A stretch of DNA of 64,000 bases from Sporobacter sp942492735 (GTDB lineage: Bacteria > Bacillota > Clostridia > Oscillospirales > Oscillospiraceae). This document shows, piece by piece, positions 24,590 through 33,085 of this stretch. Numbering within the stretch: the first letter of the stretch is position 1; every line of letters starts with the position of its first letter. The notes under the pieces were generated by a model that worked only from the letters and a program-made list of their open reading frames with translations, had not been told where the DNA came from and ran no database searches. Position numbers and translations under genes: made by a program. Where the stretch lies: contig OW818648.1 of assembly GCA_942492735.1 (NCBI GenBank), forward strand, positions 992,001-1,056,000, in the 5' to 3' direction.

Positions 24590-25288
24590 TTACCCACCCA
24601 GATATGCTTTTTTAATCGCGTCGCTTTGCGCGAGATCCTCGCCGGTACCGGAGAGTGTTATGTGGCCTGTTTCTAGGACATAGGCCCTGTCGGCTATCTC
24701 TAAGGCTTTACCGGCGTTTTGTTCGACAAGAAGTATTGTTGTATTCGCTTTGTTTAGCTCTTCAATAATTTCAAAAATTTGCTCCACGAGGATTGGCGAC
24801 AGGCCCATAGAGGGTTCGTCGAGCATCAGAAGTTTCGGCTTGCTCATGAGGGCGCGGCCCATCGCCAGCATTTGCTGTTCTCCGCCGGAAAGTGTTCCGG
24901 CAACCTGCTTACGCCGTTCTTTTAACCTTGGAAATTTCAAGAATATGTCTTCAAGATCGTCTTCCGATATCGTTTTTTGCGTAAAAGCGCCCATCTCGAG
25001 GTTTTCCATAACGGTCATCTGGAGAAAAATTCTGCGCCCCTCGGGGACGTGCGCAAGGCCGGAACGAACGATTTTATGCGCGTCCGTTTTAGTAATGTCG
25101 TGGCCGTCAAAGACGATATTGCCGGTTTTGGGACGTAAAAGACCTGAGATCGTTTTGAGAACCGTCGATTTCCCAGCGCCGTTAGCGCCGATGAGCGCCA
25201 CGATCTCTCCGGGGTGAACCTCAAAAGCTATGCTCTTGATGGCGTGAATGGGGCCATAATAGACGTTTATATCATTGACCTGCAGCAT
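24590..25288 (-). CDS. livF: Branched-chain amino acid ABC transporter ATP-binding protein LivF
   Basis: The protein has 232 residues from the ATG at 25288, which directly follows the livG stop. Walker A is GANGAGKST, the signature is TLSGGEQQMLAMGRALM and Walker B is LLMLDEPSMGLSP, all characteristic of LivF. It powers uptake together with LivG. It is the last gene of the livKHMGF set. Confidence 0.94.
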   Translation of the reverse strand: MLQVNDINVYYGPIHAIKSIAFEVHPGEIVALIGANGAGKSTVLKTISGLLRPKTGNIVFDGHDITKTDAHKIVRSGLAHVPEGRRIFLQMTVMENLEMGAFTQKTISEDDLEDIFLKFPRLKERRKQVAGTLSGGEQQMLAMGRALMSKPKLLMLDEPSMGLSPILVEQIFEIIEELNKANTTILLVEQNAGKALEIADRAYVLETGHITLSGTGEDLAQSDAIKKAYLGG

Positions 25289-25289
25289 A

Positions 25290-26111
25290 TCAGTGCCCCT
25301 TCTTCCCGAGGTAAGCCTCGATGACATTCGGATCAGACTTAATCTCCTCGGGCGTTCCTTTGGCGATAATCCTGCCGTAATTCAAAACAGCGATACCCTC
25401 GCAGATGCCCATGACAAGATTCATGTCATGCTCTATGAGGAGAATGGATATATGAAACGTATCCCGAATCTTTCGGATATTCGCCATCAGTTCACTTGTT
25501 TCGGAAGGGTTCATTCCGGCAGCCGGTTCATCGAGCAAAAGAAGTGTGGGATTCGTCGCGAGCGCTCTGACTATTTCAAGGCGTCTTTGTGCGCCGTAAG
25601 GCAGGCCGCCGGACTTTTTGTCAGCCAAATCGGTCATATCGAAGATGGAGAGCAGGTCAAGCGCGCGGTTGCGCGCAATTTTTTCAGCGCGCCAGTATTT
25701 CGGCAAACGCAGAATTGCTCCCGCCAGGCGGTAATCCATTTCATTATGCAGCCCGATGAGCACATTTTCGGCAACGGTGAGCTCTTTGAAAAGACGGATG
25801 TTCTGGAAGGTCCGCGCAATTCCGGCACGGTTTGCCTGCGCTGTGTTCATCGACTTTGTATCCTTACCTTCGAGGAGCATCTGGCCGCGTGTTGGTTGGT
25901 ATACTTTTGTCAGGAGGTTGAATACCGTCGTTTTTCCGGCGCCGTTCGGGCCGATAAGACCGGCAATTTCAGTCCTGCCCAGCGTAAAATTAAAGTCGTC
26001 GACAGCCGTCAGACCGCCGAAGTCAATACCGAGACCGATGCACGCGATGGCAGGCGTCTTATCTTTATCCCTATCGGGGATAATTGTTTCGTGCGGGTCG
26101 TGTCTTGCCAT
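25290..26111 (-). CDS. livG: Branched-chain amino acid ABC transporter ATP-binding protein LivG
   Basis: The protein has 273 residues. Walker A is GPNGAGKTT; the long LivG insertion with ARTFQNIRLFKELTVAENV is present. The signature region reads GLPYGAQRRLEIVRALA and Walker B is LLLLDEPAAGMNPSE. An N-terminal extension of about 20 charged residues precedes the usual start. The start codon overlaps the livM stop (TAATG). An antisense frame of similar length exists but is a shadow. Confidence 0.94.
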   Translation of the reverse strand: MARHDPHETIIPDRDKDKTPAIACIGLGIDFGGLTAVDDFNFTLGRTEIAGLIGPNGAGKTTVFNLLTKVYQPTRGQMLLEGKDTKSMNTAQANRAGIARTFQNIRLFKELTVAENVLIGLHNEMDYRLAGAILRLPKYWRAEKIARNRALDLLSIFDMTDLADKKSGGLPYGAQRRLEIVRALATNPTLLLLDEPAAGMNPSETSELMANIRKIRDTFHISILLIEHDMNLVMGICEGIAVLNYGRIIAKGTPEEIKSDPNVIEAYLGKKGH

Positions 26112-27142
26112 TAGCGGTCACCCTCTTTCTCTGCCTTGCGGTTTGATTTGAGTTTATCCCATGGCTTGCCAAGCAGCCGCGAAAGAGAAAAGTCGTAAGT
26201 CCCCATGAGGCCGGTCGGCTTAAAGATCATGACGATGATAAGCAAAAGTGAATAGGCCACCATGCGATACTGGTCAAACGCGCGTAAGAATTCGGGCACA
26301 GCCGTCAGCACTGTCGCGGAGATGACCGAGCCGATCATAGAGCCCATACCACCGAGGACAACGATAACTAATATATCGATTGATTTCATGAAATCGAAAT
26401 TTGAGGGATTTATGATGCCATTATAACCTGCGTAGAGCGAGCCGGCGATTCCTGCTAAGAAAGCGGACATCACAAAAGCCATGGTTTTGTAATACGTCGT
26501 ATTAATTCCGCATGATTCGGCAGCGATCTCGTTTTCCCGTATGGATAAAACAGCCCGGCCGTGGCGGGATTTCATCATGGTATGAATAATATAACAGACA
26601 ATAAAAACACATATAAACGTATTTAGAAATGTGGTGGTTTTCGGTATGCCTTTTAGGCTGGCAGCGCCGTAGGTCAAATTGAAGCCGATAACACTGTCGA
26701 TGTTTGTTATTATGACTTTGATGATTAAGGAAAAGCCCAATGTGATGATCGCCAGATAATCGCCCTTCAGCCTCAGCGCGGGAATGCCGATAATAAAACC
26801 GAAGATGGCAGCAACGATTCCGCCGATAATCAGACCGAGCGGCAGCGAGACGGCGACTGGAAGGGTTGCCATGACAGCTTTCATAAATATCGCCGAGGCA
26901 TAGGCTCCCACGGCCATAAACCCGGCGTGGCCGAGCGGCAGCTGCCCTAGGTAACCCGTCGCCAAATTTAAGGATACAGCGAGGATGATATTGATGCCGA
27001 TAAGCAAGATGATTCTGTTATAGTAGTTTGATATCGTCTTCGTACTAATCAATGTACTGACGACAATGAGAAATATTATGAAAAGCAGCGCGTTAATGAC
27101 ATAACGAACCGGCATGGGGATACTCTTATACGACTTTATCAC
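26111..27142 (-). CDS. livM: Branched-chain amino acid ABC transporter permease LivM
   Basis: The protein has 343 residues with about nine membrane segments. Motifs include NLATGYLGQLPLGHAGFMAVGAY, the conserved GDYLAIITLGF, and VLGGMGSMIGSVI. It forms the transmembrane path with LivH. It starts 12 bp after livH. Confidence 0.93.
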   Translation of the reverse strand: MIKSYKSIPMPVRYVINALLFIIFLIVVSTLISTKTISNYYNRIILLIGINIILAVSLNLATGYLGQLPLGHAGFMAVGAYASAIFMKAVMATLPVAVSLPLGLIIGGIVAAIFGFIIGIPALRLKGDYLAIITLGFSLIIKVIITNIDSVIGFNLTYGAASLKGIPKTTTFLNTFICVFIVCYIIHTMMKSRHGRAVLSIRENEIAAESCGINTTYYKTMAFVMSAFLAGIAGSLYAGYNGIINPSNFDFMKSIDILVIVVLGGMGSMIGSVISATVLTAVPEFLRAFDQYRMVAYSLLLIIVMIFKPTGLMGTYDFSLSRLLGKPWDKLKSNRKAEKEGDR

Positions 27143-27153
27143 ACTTATACCCC

Positions 27154-28047
27154 CTAGACCTTTTCTTTTATGACGCGGCCGAGAATACCGGTTGGTTTAA
27201 CAAGAAGCACCACGATCAATACCGCAAAAACGACGCCTTCCTTCCAGACCGACAGACCGACGGCAGAGACGAGCGCCTCCAGAATTCCGATAGCAAAACC
27301 GCCGATCATAGCGCCGGGAATCGAGCCGATACCACCCAAAACGGCGGCGACAAACGCTTTAAGACCGAGCATGGAACCCATAAACGGCGACGCCTGCGGA
27401 TAAGCGCAGCTATACAGAATAGAACCAATACCGGCCAGAGCAGAGCCGACGGCAAAGGTAAAGGATATCGTCCTATTGACGCTGATGCCCATCAACTGGG
27501 CTGCGCCCATATCCTCTGAAACAGCGCGCATTGCCTTGCCCATTTTTGTTCTCTTGACGAGCAGGCTTAGGAGTGTCATCGCAATGACTGCCGTGATGAT
27601 CGTCACGACGGCAACAAAACTAATGCTGGAGCTGCCCAGGCTGATGTTTGGGCCGCTGACAATCGTCGGCATTGTTTTTGCTCCGGCGCCCATCACAAAA
27701 TCAAGCTGCACGAAGTTTTCAAGGAAAATCGAGATGCCGATTGCCGTAATCAGTAGTGACAGGCGCGGCGATTTGCGTAGCGGCGTATAAGCTATCTTTT
27801 CAATAGCAACGCCAAGCAGCGTGCAGCCAACGACCGCCGCGATAATGCCCACAACGGGAGGCAGACCAAAAAGCGTCATAATGATCCACGCCACATAGGC
27901 GCCGACCATGATGATATCACCGTGCGCAAAATTTAACAGCATAATAATCCCGTACACCATGCTGTACCCCAGCGCGACCAGGGCATAGACGGAGCCGGAC
28001 TGAAGGCCGTTAAATATTTGGCTGACTATGGTAGAAAAAATATTCAT
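27154..28047 (-). CDS. livH: Branched-chain amino acid ABC transporter permease LivH
   Basis: The protein has 297 residues with about eight membrane segments. It has the typical N-terminus FNGLQSGSVYALVALGYSMV and then NFAHGDIIMVGAY, with VLGGIGSIPGAMIGG near the C-terminus. The ribosome site is weak (ATAGAAG). A hairpin separates it from the binding protein gene. Confidence 0.94.
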   Translation of the reverse strand: MNIFSTIVSQIFNGLQSGSVYALVALGYSMVYGIIMLLNFAHGDIIMVGAYVAWIIMTLFGLPPVVGIIAAVVGCTLLGVAIEKIAYTPLRKSPRLSLLITAIGISIFLENFVQLDFVMGAGAKTMPTIVSGPNISLGSSSISFVAVVTIITAVIAMTLLSLLVKRTKMGKAMRAVSEDMGAAQLMGISVNRTISFTFAVGSALAGIGSILYSCAYPQASPFMGSMLGLKAFVAAVLGGIGSIPGAMIGGFAIGILEALVSAVGLSVWKEGVVFAVLIVVLLVKPTGILGRVIKEKV

Positions 28048-28165
28048 CTTCTATCATTCTTTCACTAATTAATTCGGAAGCATATGGCGGCGGTAAAAAG
28101 CCAAAACATTATATCAATGCATACTGCATCAATACAATGGAAATTTCTTTTTGATGAAGTAAAGG

Positions 28166-28208
28166 AAACCATGCGGGAGTGACGAGATAACGTCCCCCCG
28201 CATGGTTT
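28166..28208 (-). terminator. Hairpin between livK and livH
   Basis: A 12-bp perfect stem (28166-28177 with 28197-28208) lies 12 bp after the livK stop and is followed by a weak T tract (CCTTTAC). It probably terminates part of the transcripts, so the binding protein is made in excess over the membrane subunits. Confidence 0.65.
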
Positions 28209-28219
28209 TACGCATAGAG

Positions 28220-29461
28220 CTAGAACATCTGCGAGATGTTTTCCTTGCCGCCCTCAAGCTTGATGATAACGGCTTGCTTAATCGGGTTGTTGAATTCGTC
28301 AAATGAATAGGTACTTGTAATACCGACGGAGGTGGTGTTCTTCATGGCATCTATAACGGCAGCCTTATAATCATCGGCGCCGGTTTCAAGTCCGGCCGTT
28401 TCCGCTGCTGTTATCGCATCGAGAAGAACGATGGCTGCGTCATAACCCAGAGCGGCGAACATGCCAGCCGTTTCTCCTTTGTATGCTGCGGCATAATCTG
28501 ATTCAAACTGCTTGATGGCGTCTGTTGAGCCCGGTGCATACGGTGAGCAGTAAACGCTGCCTTCAAGGTCTGCAGGTGATGCATATTCTGATACTTTTGC
28601 CCAGCCGTCGCCGCCCAGGAACACGGACTTGACGCCGATCTGACGGGCTTGTGTGACGATGAGACCATCATCTTCATAATAGTTGGGGCAGAAGATGACA
28701 TCCGCGCCCTTGGCGTTAATGTTGGTCAGCTGGCTCTTGAAGTCTTTGTCGCCCTTGGAATAACCTTCGTCAGCAACGACGGTAATGCCGAGTGCCTCGC
28801 ACTTTGCGACAAAAGCGTCCTTCAGACCGACAGCGTAGTCATTGCCGGTTTCATAGATGGTCGCCGCTGTTTTGGCTTTGAGGATCTCTTGTGCATACTG
28901 GGCCATTTTTTCGCCCTGGAAAGGATCGATGAAGCAGGTGCGGAACATATTCGTGAAAACCTTGCCGGATTCATCAACTGTGACACCCGCTGCTGTTGCC
29001 GAAGCTGATATCTGAGGCATATTAATCAGATTTGTTTCGCCGACGACAGCCATTGTGGCGCCGGAAAGTACCGATCCGATCAGAGCGGTAATCCCGTCAT
29101 CAACCAAACGGTTGAAAGCGGTAACAGCCTCTGTAGCGTCGCCCTTGTCGTCATAGACGATGGTTTCGATCTGTTTGCCGTTGATGCCGCCGGCCGCGTT
29201 AACCTTTTCGATATACAGCTGTATGCCATTCAATACGGCTGTTCCGTATTGCGCATATTCGCCTGTGAGGCAGCCGAGGATACCGATTTTAATCGGCTCG
29301 CTGCTGGTGCTCGGCGCTGTGCTTGGTGCTTCGCTTGGCACTGTGCTGGCGCTTGGTGCTGTGCTTGCACTGGGGGATGTCGTGGTTCCGCCTGTGCCGC
29401 AGCCTGCGAGCAGGCTGAGGGCGAGAACTAAAACAAGAGCAATGCTTAAAATTCTTTTCAT
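28220..29461 (-). CDS. livK: Branched-chain amino acid ABC transporter substrate-binding lipoprotein
   Basis: The protein has 413 residues. The signal peptide ends in the lipobox SLLAGCGTGG (Cys about 21), followed by a Ser/Thr/Pro/Ala-rich linker. The type 1 periplasmic-binding fold begins at PIKIGILGCLTGEYAQYGTA and continues with NAAGGINGKQIETIVYDD. It catches the amino acid outside the membrane. GGAGG precedes the ATG. The link to the vor operon, which handles branched 2-oxo acids, is plausible but the two are 12 kb apart. Confidence 0.92.
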   Translation of the reverse strand: MKRILSIALVLVLALSLLAGCGTGGTTTSPSASTAPSASTVPSEAPSTAPSTSSEPIKIGILGCLTGEYAQYGTAVLNGIQLYIEKVNAAGGINGKQIETIVYDDKGDATEAVTAFNRLVDDGITALIGSVLSGATMAVVGETNLINMPQISASATAAGVTVDESGKVFTNMFRTCFIDPFQGEKMAQYAQEILKAKTAATIYETGNDYAVGLKDAFVAKCEALGITVVADEGYSKGDKDFKSQLTNINAKGADVIFCPNYYEDDGLIVTQARQIGVKSVFLGGDGWAKVSEYASPADLEGSVYCSPYAPGSTDAIKQFESDYAAAYKGETAGMFAALGYDAAIVLLDAITAAETAGLETGADDYKAAVIDAMKNTTSVGITSTYSFDEFNNPIKQAVIIKLEGGKENISQMF

Positions 29462-29677
29462 TTTTTACCTCCAAAATATTCTTATACAAAAGAATGGTCA
29501 CGCTGATGGATATAGCATTCCCAATCTTGTGTTTCTATAATGGGCTGTAGTGGTTTACTATAATAATCCGGTATATCGCTAATGTGTTGAAGAAAATGTG
29601 ATTATAAAGAAAAAACCATGCATAAGCACGGACAAGAATGGCAGATTATTAAGTTTTCTGAATAATAAGCTAAATAT

Positions 29678-29707
29678 GTATAACAACATGGATTAGAACG
29701 TCGTCAA
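29678..29707 (-). promoter_or_regulatory. Candidate promoter for the liv operon
   Basis: On the minus strand TTGACG (29702-29707) and TTATAC (29678-29683) are 18 bp apart, about 215 bp before livK. The long leader leaves room for another promoter closer in. Confidence 0.3.
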
Positions 29708-29825
29708 TGCGCATTAATTTTAACTCAGGCACGATTATACGTCAATAGTTACGCGAGAGTTTTATATAAGTTCATAGATATTGACAACAAGAGAGAGCTT
29801 CTTTACAAAAGAACGTCAGATAAAA

Positions 29826-29858
29826 TCACGCAAGCGTGCTGCAGGCGAACTTGCGTGA
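29826..29858 (-). terminator. Terminator of the AAA ATPase gene
   Basis: The stem TCACGCAAG/CTTGCGTGA (29826-29834, 29850-29858) is followed on the minus strand by TTTTATC, 37 bp after the stop. Confidence 0.75.
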
Positions 29859-29894
29859 CGGTACAGCATAAGGCGTCGGTTAAATATGCGGAGC

Positions 29895-30917
29895 TTACAT
29901 CTCGGACGCTTTCTCAAGGTCGTCCTTTGAGACAGTCATAAGGTCGTCTCTGGTTGGCTTTTCGATGCACGATACGCGGTCGGAGTGCACGGAGACGACG
30001 TCTTCGAAGAAATTACGGACATCACGCGCGTTGCCAAAGTTTTCGTCCCGTGTTTCATATATCGTTCTAAAATGCTCTGCGGCATATATTTTTGCATCGT
30101 TGTCCAGCATATATTCGTTTTTTGAGCACATTCCATCGAAAATCGTCAGCAGTTCATCGCTTGAATAATCCTCAAACAGAAAATAGCGGTTAAAGCGCGA
30201 CGCGAGTCCTGGGTTCGAGGTAATAAAGCCTTCCATCAATTCTTCGTACCCGGCGACGATCACGATAAAGTCATGGCGGTGGTCTTCCATTGATTTAAGG
30301 AGTGTCTCCACAGCCTCATGCCCAAAATCATTCGTCGCGTCTTTGGAGACGAGCGCATACGCCTCGTCGATAAAAAGTATGCCGCCGAGCGCGCTTTTGA
30401 TGGCGTCGCCTGTTTTAATTGCTGTCTGCCCGACGAAACCTGCAACGAGGCCGGACCTGTCCACCTCAACGACGTGGCCTTTCGTCAGCACGCCGATAGC
30501 ACAATAGAGCTCAGACAAGATACGTGCGACGGTCGTCTTACCTGTTCCCGGATTGCCCATAAAAACCATGTGCAATGACATCGGCGGGACGGACAAGCTG
30601 TTTTCTTCGCGAAGCTTGCGTACTTTTACGAGATTAATGAGGCTTTTAACGTTCGCTTTTATTTTGCTGAGCCCGACAAGCGCGTCGAGCTGCAGTAAAA
30701 GCTTGTCAATACTTGGCTTGTCGGGTGCTTTCTCAGCAGTTGGCTTAGTCGCCGAACCGTCATGTGCACCGCTAGTTTCTTTGAGCAGTTCCTTTGCGGC
30801 AGTATCTGCCTTTTCAATCGTGCCAAGCAGATCAGCGAAATCAGAAAGACTGTTCAGATAGGAACCTGCGGGTTTAAGGGTTAGATTTGTCACGTCATTG
30901 TCATTGCGTCTGTCCAC
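29895..30917 (-). CDS. CbxX/CfxQ (SpoVK-like) AAA+ ATPase
   Basis: The protein has 340 residues from a GTG at 30917 with GGAGTG upstream; the ATG at 30947 has no ribosome site. The first 70 residues are variable. The AAA+ core begins at LDALVGLSKIKANVKSLI; Walker A is GNPGTGKTTVARIL, Walker B ILFIDEAYAL, the sensor SNPGLASRFNRYF and sensor 2 NARDVRNFFE. The pore-proximal VDRSGLVAGFVGQTA is typical of CbbX/SpoVK. In Bacillus, SpoVK is a sporulation protein; its role here is inferred from family and from the nearby spore genes. Confidence 0.87.
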   Translation of the reverse strand: MDRRNDNDVTNLTLKPAGSYLNSLSDFADLLGTIEKADTAAKELLKETSGAHDGSATKPTAEKAPDKPSIDKLLLQLDALVGLSKIKANVKSLINLVKVRKLREENSLSVPPMSLHMVFMGNPGTGKTTVARILSELYCAIGVLTKGHVVEVDRSGLVAGFVGQTAIKTGDAIKSALGGILFIDEAYALVSKDATNDFGHEAVETLLKSMEDHRHDFIVIVAGYEELMEGFITSNPGLASRFNRYFLFEDYSSDELLTIFDGMCSKNEYMLDNDAKIYAAEHFRTIYETRDENFGNARDVRNFFEDVVSVHSDRVSCIEKPTRDDLMTVSKDDLEKASEM

Positions 30918-31010
30918 GGATATCACTCCAAAAAATTGACTTATCATCGTGTTGTTATGTTATCATATCATGTTTTGATATCTTTACAAATAAGAATTAA
31001 TAAGAACGAA

Positions 31011-31034
31011 AAAAGCCCGCTTAAACGGGCTTTT
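31011..31034 (-). terminator. Terminator of the S1-domain gene
   Basis: The 9-bp stem AAAAGCCCG/CGGGCTTTT (31011-31019, 31026-31034) is followed by further T on the minus strand, 9 bp after the stop. Confidence 0.9.
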
Positions 31035-31042
31035 GCTGATTA

Positions 31043-31495
31043 TTATTTGGTACCTCTCCGACGGGGACTTTTCTTGTCGGCGTATTGCTTCAAGCCGGAA
31101 ATCTTACTGTCGGAGTCCGTCATGAACCGCTTCAGTTTATCCTCGAAAGAAGCCTCCATAACAGGCTGGGCGCCGTAATTGCGGTCACCTGATTGCTGAC
31201 GGACTGCGGGTGCCGACGGATTACGGCGAGGCATATCTGGCTTAACCTGGCGGACAGGCTGCGGCAGCGCGGCCTTGATCGACAGATTAATCCTCCCGCT
31301 CTCGTCGAGCCCAATGACCTTGACGGTAACCTCCTGGCCTTCGGCCAGGTGCTCCCGTATATCGTTGACATATGAATTAGCAATCTCCGATATATGTACC
31401 AGACCCGATTTTCCTGGCGCGAGCGTGACAAAAGCGCCGAACTTTGTGATGCCTGTGACTTTCCCTGTGATTATTGACCCCACTTCAAACTCCAT
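31043..31495 (-). CDS. S1 RNA-binding domain protein (YabR-like)
   Basis: The protein has 150 residues. The N-terminal 75 form an S1 domain (GSIITGKVTGITKFGAFVTL, SGLVHISEIANSYV, VKVIGLDESGRINLSIK). The rest is a basic, Pro/Arg-rich tail ending in KKSPRRRGTK. Its position after divIC matches yabR of Bacillus. It probably binds RNA or ribosomes. The nearest strong ribosome site (GAGAGGG) is rather far, about 13 bases upstream. Confidence 0.85.
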   Translation of the reverse strand: MEFEVGSIITGKVTGITKFGAFVTLAPGKSGLVHISEIANSYVNDIREHLAEGQEVTVKVIGLDESGRINLSIKAALPQPVRQVKPDMPRRNPSAPAVRQQSGDRNYGAQPVMEASFEDKLKRFMTDSDSKISGLKQYADKKSPRRRGTK

Positions 31496-31543
31496 ACAAA
31501 AAGTAAAACCCTCTCATTGTATTATAAAACTCGAGATAAAATA

Positions 31544-31822
31544 TCAGTTGCCGGTATCGCGAAACACCTTTTCGCCTGGTTCAACGAGATTAAGATCTGT
31601 TCTGGCAACATCCGCGATGACTTGATCATCCTCGCTGTGGTCGATCTTATACTGGAGTTCGGCGTTTGACGATTCTATTTCCGTTACCTTCTCCTGTAGG
31701 GCGAGCTGCTGCGTGCGGGCGGTGTCTATTTGTGCTCTGAGGTTGATGAGAGTCACTGACGCGTAGACGATCAGAGCGAATATGACAATCTTCGTAATTA
31801 TACCTGCCCTTTTCAGTTTCAT
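31544..31822 (-). CDS. divIC: Septum formation initiator DivIC/FtsB-like
   Basis: The protein has 92 residues from the ATG at 31822, which has AAGGAG seven bases upstream. A single membrane segment (about 9-27) is followed by a coiled coil (QIDTARTQQLALQEKVTEIE) and a C-terminal ARTDLNLVEPGEKVF, typical of DivIC. It helps to assemble the division septum. The longer frame to 31906 lies within the yabQ tail. The first 176 bp of divIC overlap yabQ in another frame. Confidence 0.88.
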   Translation of the reverse strand: MKLKRAGIITKIVIFALIVYASVTLINLRAQIDTARTQQLALQEKVTEIESSNAELQYKIDHSEDDQVIADVARTDLNLVEPGEKVFRDTGN

Positions 31823-32369
31823 GTATAACTCCTTCCCTATGAACCTTGCGTTCATTGCGAACCTTGTGTTCATGGTGATTATTGTGGTTATTGTGATCGT
31901 TTTCAAACGTTTTCTTTTTTCTCAGCCAAAATCTATTATCGGCATATATTTTATACCATTTATGCTGATAATGAAAGATATTTTTAATAAAAAGACGCAA
32001 CTTTTTGTATGCCATATATGACCAGACAATAGGTCTAGTCAGGCAATAGAATAAGAATACCAGGGCATCGGCTATTTTATTGCATATAAACATGGTGAAC
32101 CGGCTGAGCGTACAAAAATATAATATGCCGCCGAGTACAGCAATGATATACGTAAAAATGCGCTGCCGGCCCTCCCCGAGTGATAGGCCCAGCAGAAAAA
32201 GCGCGAGGCCGCATATCAGCCAGAATAAAAAGTCGGTCATTGCTGTGACGGTTTTGGAATGCGTCCTGTACCGGACAACCCGGAAAAAGTCATATAAGAA
32301 TCCGGCGGCCGCCCCCAAAAAAAGGGAGGAAGCCGCCTGGATCAGCTGATGAGAGATGGAGATCTCCAT
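31647..32369 (-). CDS. yabQ: Spore cortex biosynthesis protein YabQ, with an extended tail overlapping divIC
   Basis: The protein has 240 residues. The first 115 are hydrophobic with about four membrane segments (SLFLGAAAGFLYDFFRVVR, FLFWLICGLALFLLG), as in YabQ, which sits in the outer forespore membrane and is needed for cortex. From about 155 the sequence becomes repetitive (NDHNNHNNHHEHKV) and then low in hydrophobic residues, reading through 176 bp of divIC. That tail is not like YabQ and lies just after a block of tandem repeats, so the original stop was probably lost by a repeat-linked frameshift. It begins 3 bp after the yabP stop. Confidence 0.82.
   Translation of the reverse strand: MEISISHQLIQAASSLFLGAAAGFLYDFFRVVRYRTHSKTVTAMTDFLFWLICGLALFLLGLSLGEGRQRIFTYIIAVLGGILYFCTLSRFTMFICNKIADALVFLFYCLTRPIVWSYMAYKKLRLFIKNIFHYQHKWYKIYADNRFWLRKKKTFENDHNNHNNHHEHKVRNERKVHREGVIHETEKGRYNYEDCHIRSDRLRVSDSHQPQSTNRHRPHAAARPTGEGNGNRIVKRRTPV
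31841..31896. repeat. Tandem repeats at the yabQ/divIC junction
   Basis: Two 18-bp units (31841-31858 and 31859-31876) differ at a few positions, and two 9-bp units (31879-31887, 31888-31896) differ at one. They lie inside the yabQ reading frame just upstream of the divIC ribosome site. Units of 18 and 9 keep the frame, but slippage nearby could change it. Confidence 0.7.
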
Positions 32370-32372
32370 AAT

Positions 32373-32660
32373 TCACTTGAAAAGACGTGAAAAAAAGCCG
32401 CCGGATACCTTCACGTCATCCTCGTATTCAAGCCGGTCAATTTCACCCTCAAGCGCTACCTCACCGCTGTCCAGACTGAGTTTTTCAATTCGAAGGTCCT
32501 TGCCCCGGACGACCAGTACGCCCTGAGAAGTGCTCATGACAATCTCATTCTCATCAAAGCTCTCAACGTCATCGACACCTGAAACGGAAACTTTTTTCCG
32601 GCTCTCCATAATCACATTGTGCGGCAGCTCCGCCGCTTTGTATTTTTCCTCGTATGCCAT
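32373..32660 (-). CDS. yabP: Sporulation protein YabP
   Basis: The protein has 95 residues. The motifs LPHNVIMESRKKVSVSGVDDVESFDENEIVM (in part) and GVLVVRGKDLRIEKLSLDSG belong to the YabP family, required for spore cortex formation with YabQ. AAAGGA is eight bases before the ATG at 32660; the ATG at 32669 touches the ribosome site and is less likely. The order yabP-yabQ-divIC-yabR is that of Bacillus and Clostridia. Confidence 0.92.
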   Translation of the reverse strand: MAYEEKYKAAELPHNVIMESRKKVSVSGVDDVESFDENEIVMSTSQGVLVVRGKDLRIEKLSLDSGEVALEGEIDRLEYEDDVKVSGGFFSRLFK

Positions 32661-32900
32661 ACGCGCCATCCTTTCTCTTCCACGCCGTTTACAAACAAGT
32701 CAAGGCTCAACTCATAATTTGGGCGTCATTTTCATTACTATATATATTGTCCGTGCCGTTAAAATAGTAGTGTTTTGAGAATAATTAAGGTTCAGGCGCC
32801 TTTTAGACCCGTTTTTGACAAACCTCGCTTTACACGGAGCCGTGTTTTTGATATAATGACAGTCGCCCTCCCAGCATGGCCCTCAGGCTATTGCTGATAA

Positions 32901-32977
32901 GCGCCCGTAGCGCAGTTGGATAGCGCGTTAGACTCCGACTCTAAAGGTCGCTGGTTCGAACCCAGTCGGGCGTACCA
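32901..32977 (+). tRNA. tRNA-Arg (anticodon CCG)
   Basis: The 77-base cloverleaf has acceptor arms GCGCCCG/CGGGCGT and D arm GCGC...GCGC. The anticodon stem TTAGA/TCTAA encloses the loop CTCCGAC, giving anticodon CCG for codon CGG. The T arm is GCTGG-TTCGAAC-CCAGT. CCA is encoded. It abuts a tyrosine integrase gene, so its 3' end is the likely attachment site of the island. Confidence 0.97.
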
Positions 32978-32980
32978 AAA

Positions 32981-33011
32981 AAATCCGCTAACCGTAATGG
33001 TTGGCGGATTT
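32981..33011. terminator. Hairpin terminator after tRNA-Arg
   Basis: Arms 32981-32993 and 32999-33011 pair over 13 bp with one wobble, around a 5-base loop, with A-rich left and T-rich right flanks. It can end the tRNA transcript and the convergent integrase transcript. Confidence 0.75.
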
Positions 33012-33085
33012 GCTCATTTTAAGGGATTCTGTCGGAAATCTCGTTTTGGGGTTTATTTGGGGTTTACGGCATGAAAACGAACGTA

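Larger units (their letters stand above)
29462..29894. other. Non-coding gap upstream of livK
   Basis: About 430 bp of AT-rich DNA with the terminator of the AAA gene at one side and the probable liv promoter. No coding frame or RNA gene is evident. Confidence 0.5.

Noticed and set aside
25275..26114. A 279-codon plus-strand frame
   Set aside because: Exactly antisense to livG, whose ABC motifs are unambiguous.
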